Below are positions 62,269-64,000 of a stretch of DNA of 64,000 bases, one piece after another (within the stretch, counting starts at the first letter, position 1; the number at the start of each line of letters is the position of its first letter). The stretch spans positions 2,480,001 through 2,544,000 of the forward strand of contig NZ_OY764544.1 in the NCBI RefSeq assembly GCF_963668475.1, written 5' to 3'. The position numbers were made by a program, and so were the translations under genes. This stretch comes from an uncultured Methanospirillum sp. (GTDB lineage Archaea > Halobacteriota > Methanomicrobia > Methanomicrobiales > Methanospirillaceae). The notes under the pieces are model-generated. The model was given only the letters and a program-made list of their open reading frames with translations. It was not told where the DNA came from and searched no databases.

Positions 62269-62804
62269 AGCCTGACCTCCAGAAGATCAGTATATATCGG
62301 TCCCTGGGGCGTCAGTTCACTCTTCTTGAGAACAAACCTGTCCACAGGAAACGACCCTGAACATGAGTTGCTGATTCCGGCAACCTCTTCGAAGATATCT
62401 GGGTGAAACTGTCTGACCCGGGCCAGCGTGATATGCGGTCTGAATCTCCGACCTTCTGCAGGAATGCCGAGTGGCACCAGGGCTTTTTCTATCGCTGCTG
62501 CAAGGGTGTTACAGTCCCCGGGATCATGAACATCCCCCCAGATGACACGAGGCGATCGCGGACTGTTCAGGGTTATCGATCCCAGGTCGAGGGTGAATGG
62601 CGCACCTTTCACAGCCTGAAGGGCAGCAGTGATCGGAGGCAGGCGTGACCCCTCCACCTCCCCGATGAACTTGATGGTGATGTGCATGTCCGGAGGATGT
62701 ACCATTGTGAGTCGTGCACGGCTAGAGCGAATCATCTCCTGGGCCTCTGCGTACTGGCTCCTGATCTCTTCAGGGATCTCTATCGCGATAAACAGCCGCA
62801 CCAT
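62265..62804 (-). CDS. thpR: RNA 2',3'-cyclic phosphodiesterase (2H family, ThpR)
   Basis: About 179 residues from ATG 62804 (VRLFIAIEIPEEIRSQY is the usual family start; the ORF could extend 30 residues upstream but without similarity). The two H-x-T-x motifs of the 2H superfamily are HITIKFIGEV and HITLARVRQF. These enzymes open 2',3'-cyclic phosphates on RNA. Coupling to cca by a 4-bp overlap fits a role in tRNA end processing. Confidence 0.9.
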   Translation of the reverse strand: MVRLFIAIEIPEEIRSQYAEAQEMIRSSRARLTMVHPPDMHITIKFIGEVEGSRLPPITAALQAVKGAPFTLDLGSITLNSPRSPRVIWGDVHDPGDCNTLAAAIEKALVPLGIPAEGRRFRPHITLARVRQFHPDIFEEVAGISNSCSGSFPVDRFVLKKSELTPQGPIYTDLLEVRL

Positions 62805-62935
62805 TATGGTTAAAAATCTGAGTGCATCGGGCATAAAGAGAATGGACAGCCTGGTTGTACTGTTTGATCTGTCACACCCTCTGCCTAGCAACAAAATATA
62901 CGGTTGCTGATTCTATCATAAGATACAGGGGTCAC

Positions 62936-63199
62936 ATGAAAGACGGGGCAGGCTTCATCGTTTATACCCTCGAATTTTGTCCGCGATGTGAGATTCTCAA
63001 GGAGTATCTGGCGTCGCACAATATTCAGTTTAGTATAGCAGACATGTCATCAGCCGCTTCACTGACTGAGCTTCGGGTGAATGGCGTCTTTGTTCAGGAG
63101 GCACCGGTCCTTCAGATGGGGAAGAAGTTCCTTACCAGTAAGGAACTTTTCGGGGGATCCGATTCCGTGAACGAGAGTGCCATCGCAGCCCTTCAGTAG
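62936..63199 (+). CDS. Glutaredoxin-like redox protein
   Basis: About 87 residues from ATG 62936. A thioredoxin-fold start, FIVYTLEFCPRCEILKEYL, has the CPRC redox motif, and EAPVLQMGKKFLT supplies the cis-Pro region. It resembles NrdH/glutaredoxin-type electron carriers. It is 9 bp upstream of nrdD, so it probably supplies electrons to, or maintains, the anaerobic ribonucleotide reductase (inference from position). Confidence 0.8.
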   Translation: MKDGAGFIVYTLEFCPRCEILKEYLASHNIQFSIADMSSAASLTELRVNGVFVQEAPVLQMGKKFLTSKELFGGSDSVNESAIAALQ

Positions 63200-63208
63200 G
63201 AAGGCGGC

Positions 63209-64000
63209 ATGGGACGAATAACAAAGCAGATTACACTTGATGGTCTGTCGATCCCGGCGATGCCATCCGTCAGGACAAGTGACGGGCATATCCTTGAATG
63301 GGACCGGGAGAAGATAGCGAAGCAGATCGTCAAGGAGACCCGGCTTGTTGAGACTTTTTACGGGTATGAAGGGGCAGACGAAGAGGGGGCCCGTGAGATC
63401 GCCCGTGAGGTAGAGGACCGTATCCGGAAACTTGGTCTCAAGAGTCTTTCCGGGCCGCTGATCAGGGAGATCATGAACATGGTCCTCCTTGAGCACGGGA
63501 TGGTTCAGTACCGCAACGTCTGCACCAGGGTAGGAACCCCGGTGTACGACGCCCACCTGATCGATGTCGGCAGGGGGTTTGAGGCAAAGGACAACGCGAA
63601 CCTGCAGGAGAATGCAGAGACATCGCACAAGAAGAAAGCAGACAAGATCAGCAAGGAGCAGTACCTGCTCCAGTTGCCGCCGCATCTTGCAGACCGGCAT
63701 CTCTGTGGCGATCTTCATATCCATGATCTTGAGTACTTCGGGAGCAGACCGTTCTGTCAGGACTGGGATCTCAGATACTTCCTGTACTACGGGCTGATGC
63801 CTGACGGAAACGGGACCAAGGCATCTGTGGCAGGGCCGGCAAAGCGTGCTGAGGTCGCTGTGCTCCATGCGGTGAAGGCTCTCGGATCTGCACAGACGAA
63901 CTTTGCAGGCGGTCAGGGATACTACAACTTCCTCACGTTTCTGGCCCCGTTCTTTGAACGGATGCCGTTCGAAGAGATGAAGCAGCTGATGCAGATGTTT
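63209..64000 (+). CDS. nrdD: Anaerobic ribonucleoside-triphosphate reductase NrdD (3' end outside window)
   Basis: 264 codons are visible, open to the right edge. The start has the ribosome site AGGAAGG. The N-terminus is an ATP-cone (VRTSDGHILEWDREKIAKQI, REIAREVEDRIRKLGLKSLS), the allosteric domain. It is followed by the NrdD catalytic part (ENAETSHKKKADKISKEQYL, CGDLHIHDLEYFGSRPFCQD, SAQTNFAGGQGYYNFLTFLA). The enzyme makes deoxynucleotides through a glycyl radical set up by NrdG, which would be expected just beyond the edge. The glycyl radical site itself is outside the window. Confidence 0.93.
   Translation, partial: MGRITKQITLDGLSIPAMPSVRTSDGHILEWDREKIAKQIVKETRLVETFYGYEGADEEGAREIAREVEDRIRKLGLKSLSGPLIREIMNMVLLEHGMVQYRNVCTRVGTPVYDAHLIDVGRGFEAKDNANLQENAETSHKKKADKISKEQYLLQLPPHLADRHLCGDLHIHDLEYFGSRPFCQDWDLRYFLYYGLMPDGNGTKASVAGPAKRAEVAVLHAVKALGSAQTNFAGGQGYYNFLTFLAPFFERMPFEEMKQLMQMF

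Noticed and set aside
63059-63868. A 269-codon minus-strand frame opposite nrdD
   Set aside because: nrdD and the glutaredoxin-like gene on the plus strand are clear; the antisense frame has no motif.

Overview
The window looks like chromosome from a methanogenic euryarchaeon, most likely of the Methanomicrobiales (Methanospirillum-like; this is inference). The grounds are a methanogenesis-marker-8 protein, A-type ATP synthase subunits, transcription factor E, the archaeal tRNA enzymes Trm56 and class I CCA transferase, a tRNA-Leu without encoded CCA, and many PKD, TPR and pilin-like surface proteins beside PAS-rich histidine kinases. About the first 20 kb is AT-rich accessory DNA; the rest looks more GC-rich and housekeeping-like.

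Region 1 (1-13.4 kb) is a surface-protein island. On the minus strand, in order of transcription, lie a pilin-like protein, a 2166-residue protein with a pilin-type N-terminus and about 13 PKD repeats, a PEGA protein with a PGF-type sorting tail, and a second giant PKD paralogue that runs off the left edge. A Gly/Gln-rich secreted protein follows on the plus strand. Region 2 (13.4-20.2 kb) is a graveyard of toxin-antitoxin modules: three HicB/HicA pairs, one HTH-MNT/HEPN pair, one Phd/RelE pair and two MntA/HepT-like pairs. The antitoxin genes are mostly intact and most toxins carry stops, frameshifts or deletions. It also holds a broken TPR gene flanked by two copies of a dispersed hairpin element; a third copy lies at 43.9 kb.

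Region 3 (20.4-25.5 kb) has two more PKD surface proteins, which share a C-terminal domain with the complete giant protein, then a sorted surface protein overlapping mmp8. Region 4 (25.5-32.4 kb) carries an isolated atpC-atpD pair whose atpC lacks a start codon for its conserved N-terminus, a PP2C phosphatase, OsmC, and a two-gene operon of a receiver-PAS-histidine kinase and a membrane RsbU-type phosphatase. Region 5 (32.5-39.2 kb) is tRNA-Leu followed by an AddB/AddA-type helicase-nuclease pair.

Region 6 (39.4-44.4 kb) has an ACT regulator, a tight five-gene operon (wHTH, Trm56, ATP-grasp, TFE, HD) and two secreted proteins. Region 7 (44.5-56.7 kb) is signalling and transport: three consecutive histidine kinases, a small unknown gene, a chemoreceptor and a Kef-type antiporter. 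Region 8 (56.8-64 kb) has a ROK kinase, a secreted clostripain-like protease, a TPR protein, the ThpR-CCA RNA operon, and a glutaredoxin-like gene leading into nrdD, which is cut by the window edge.
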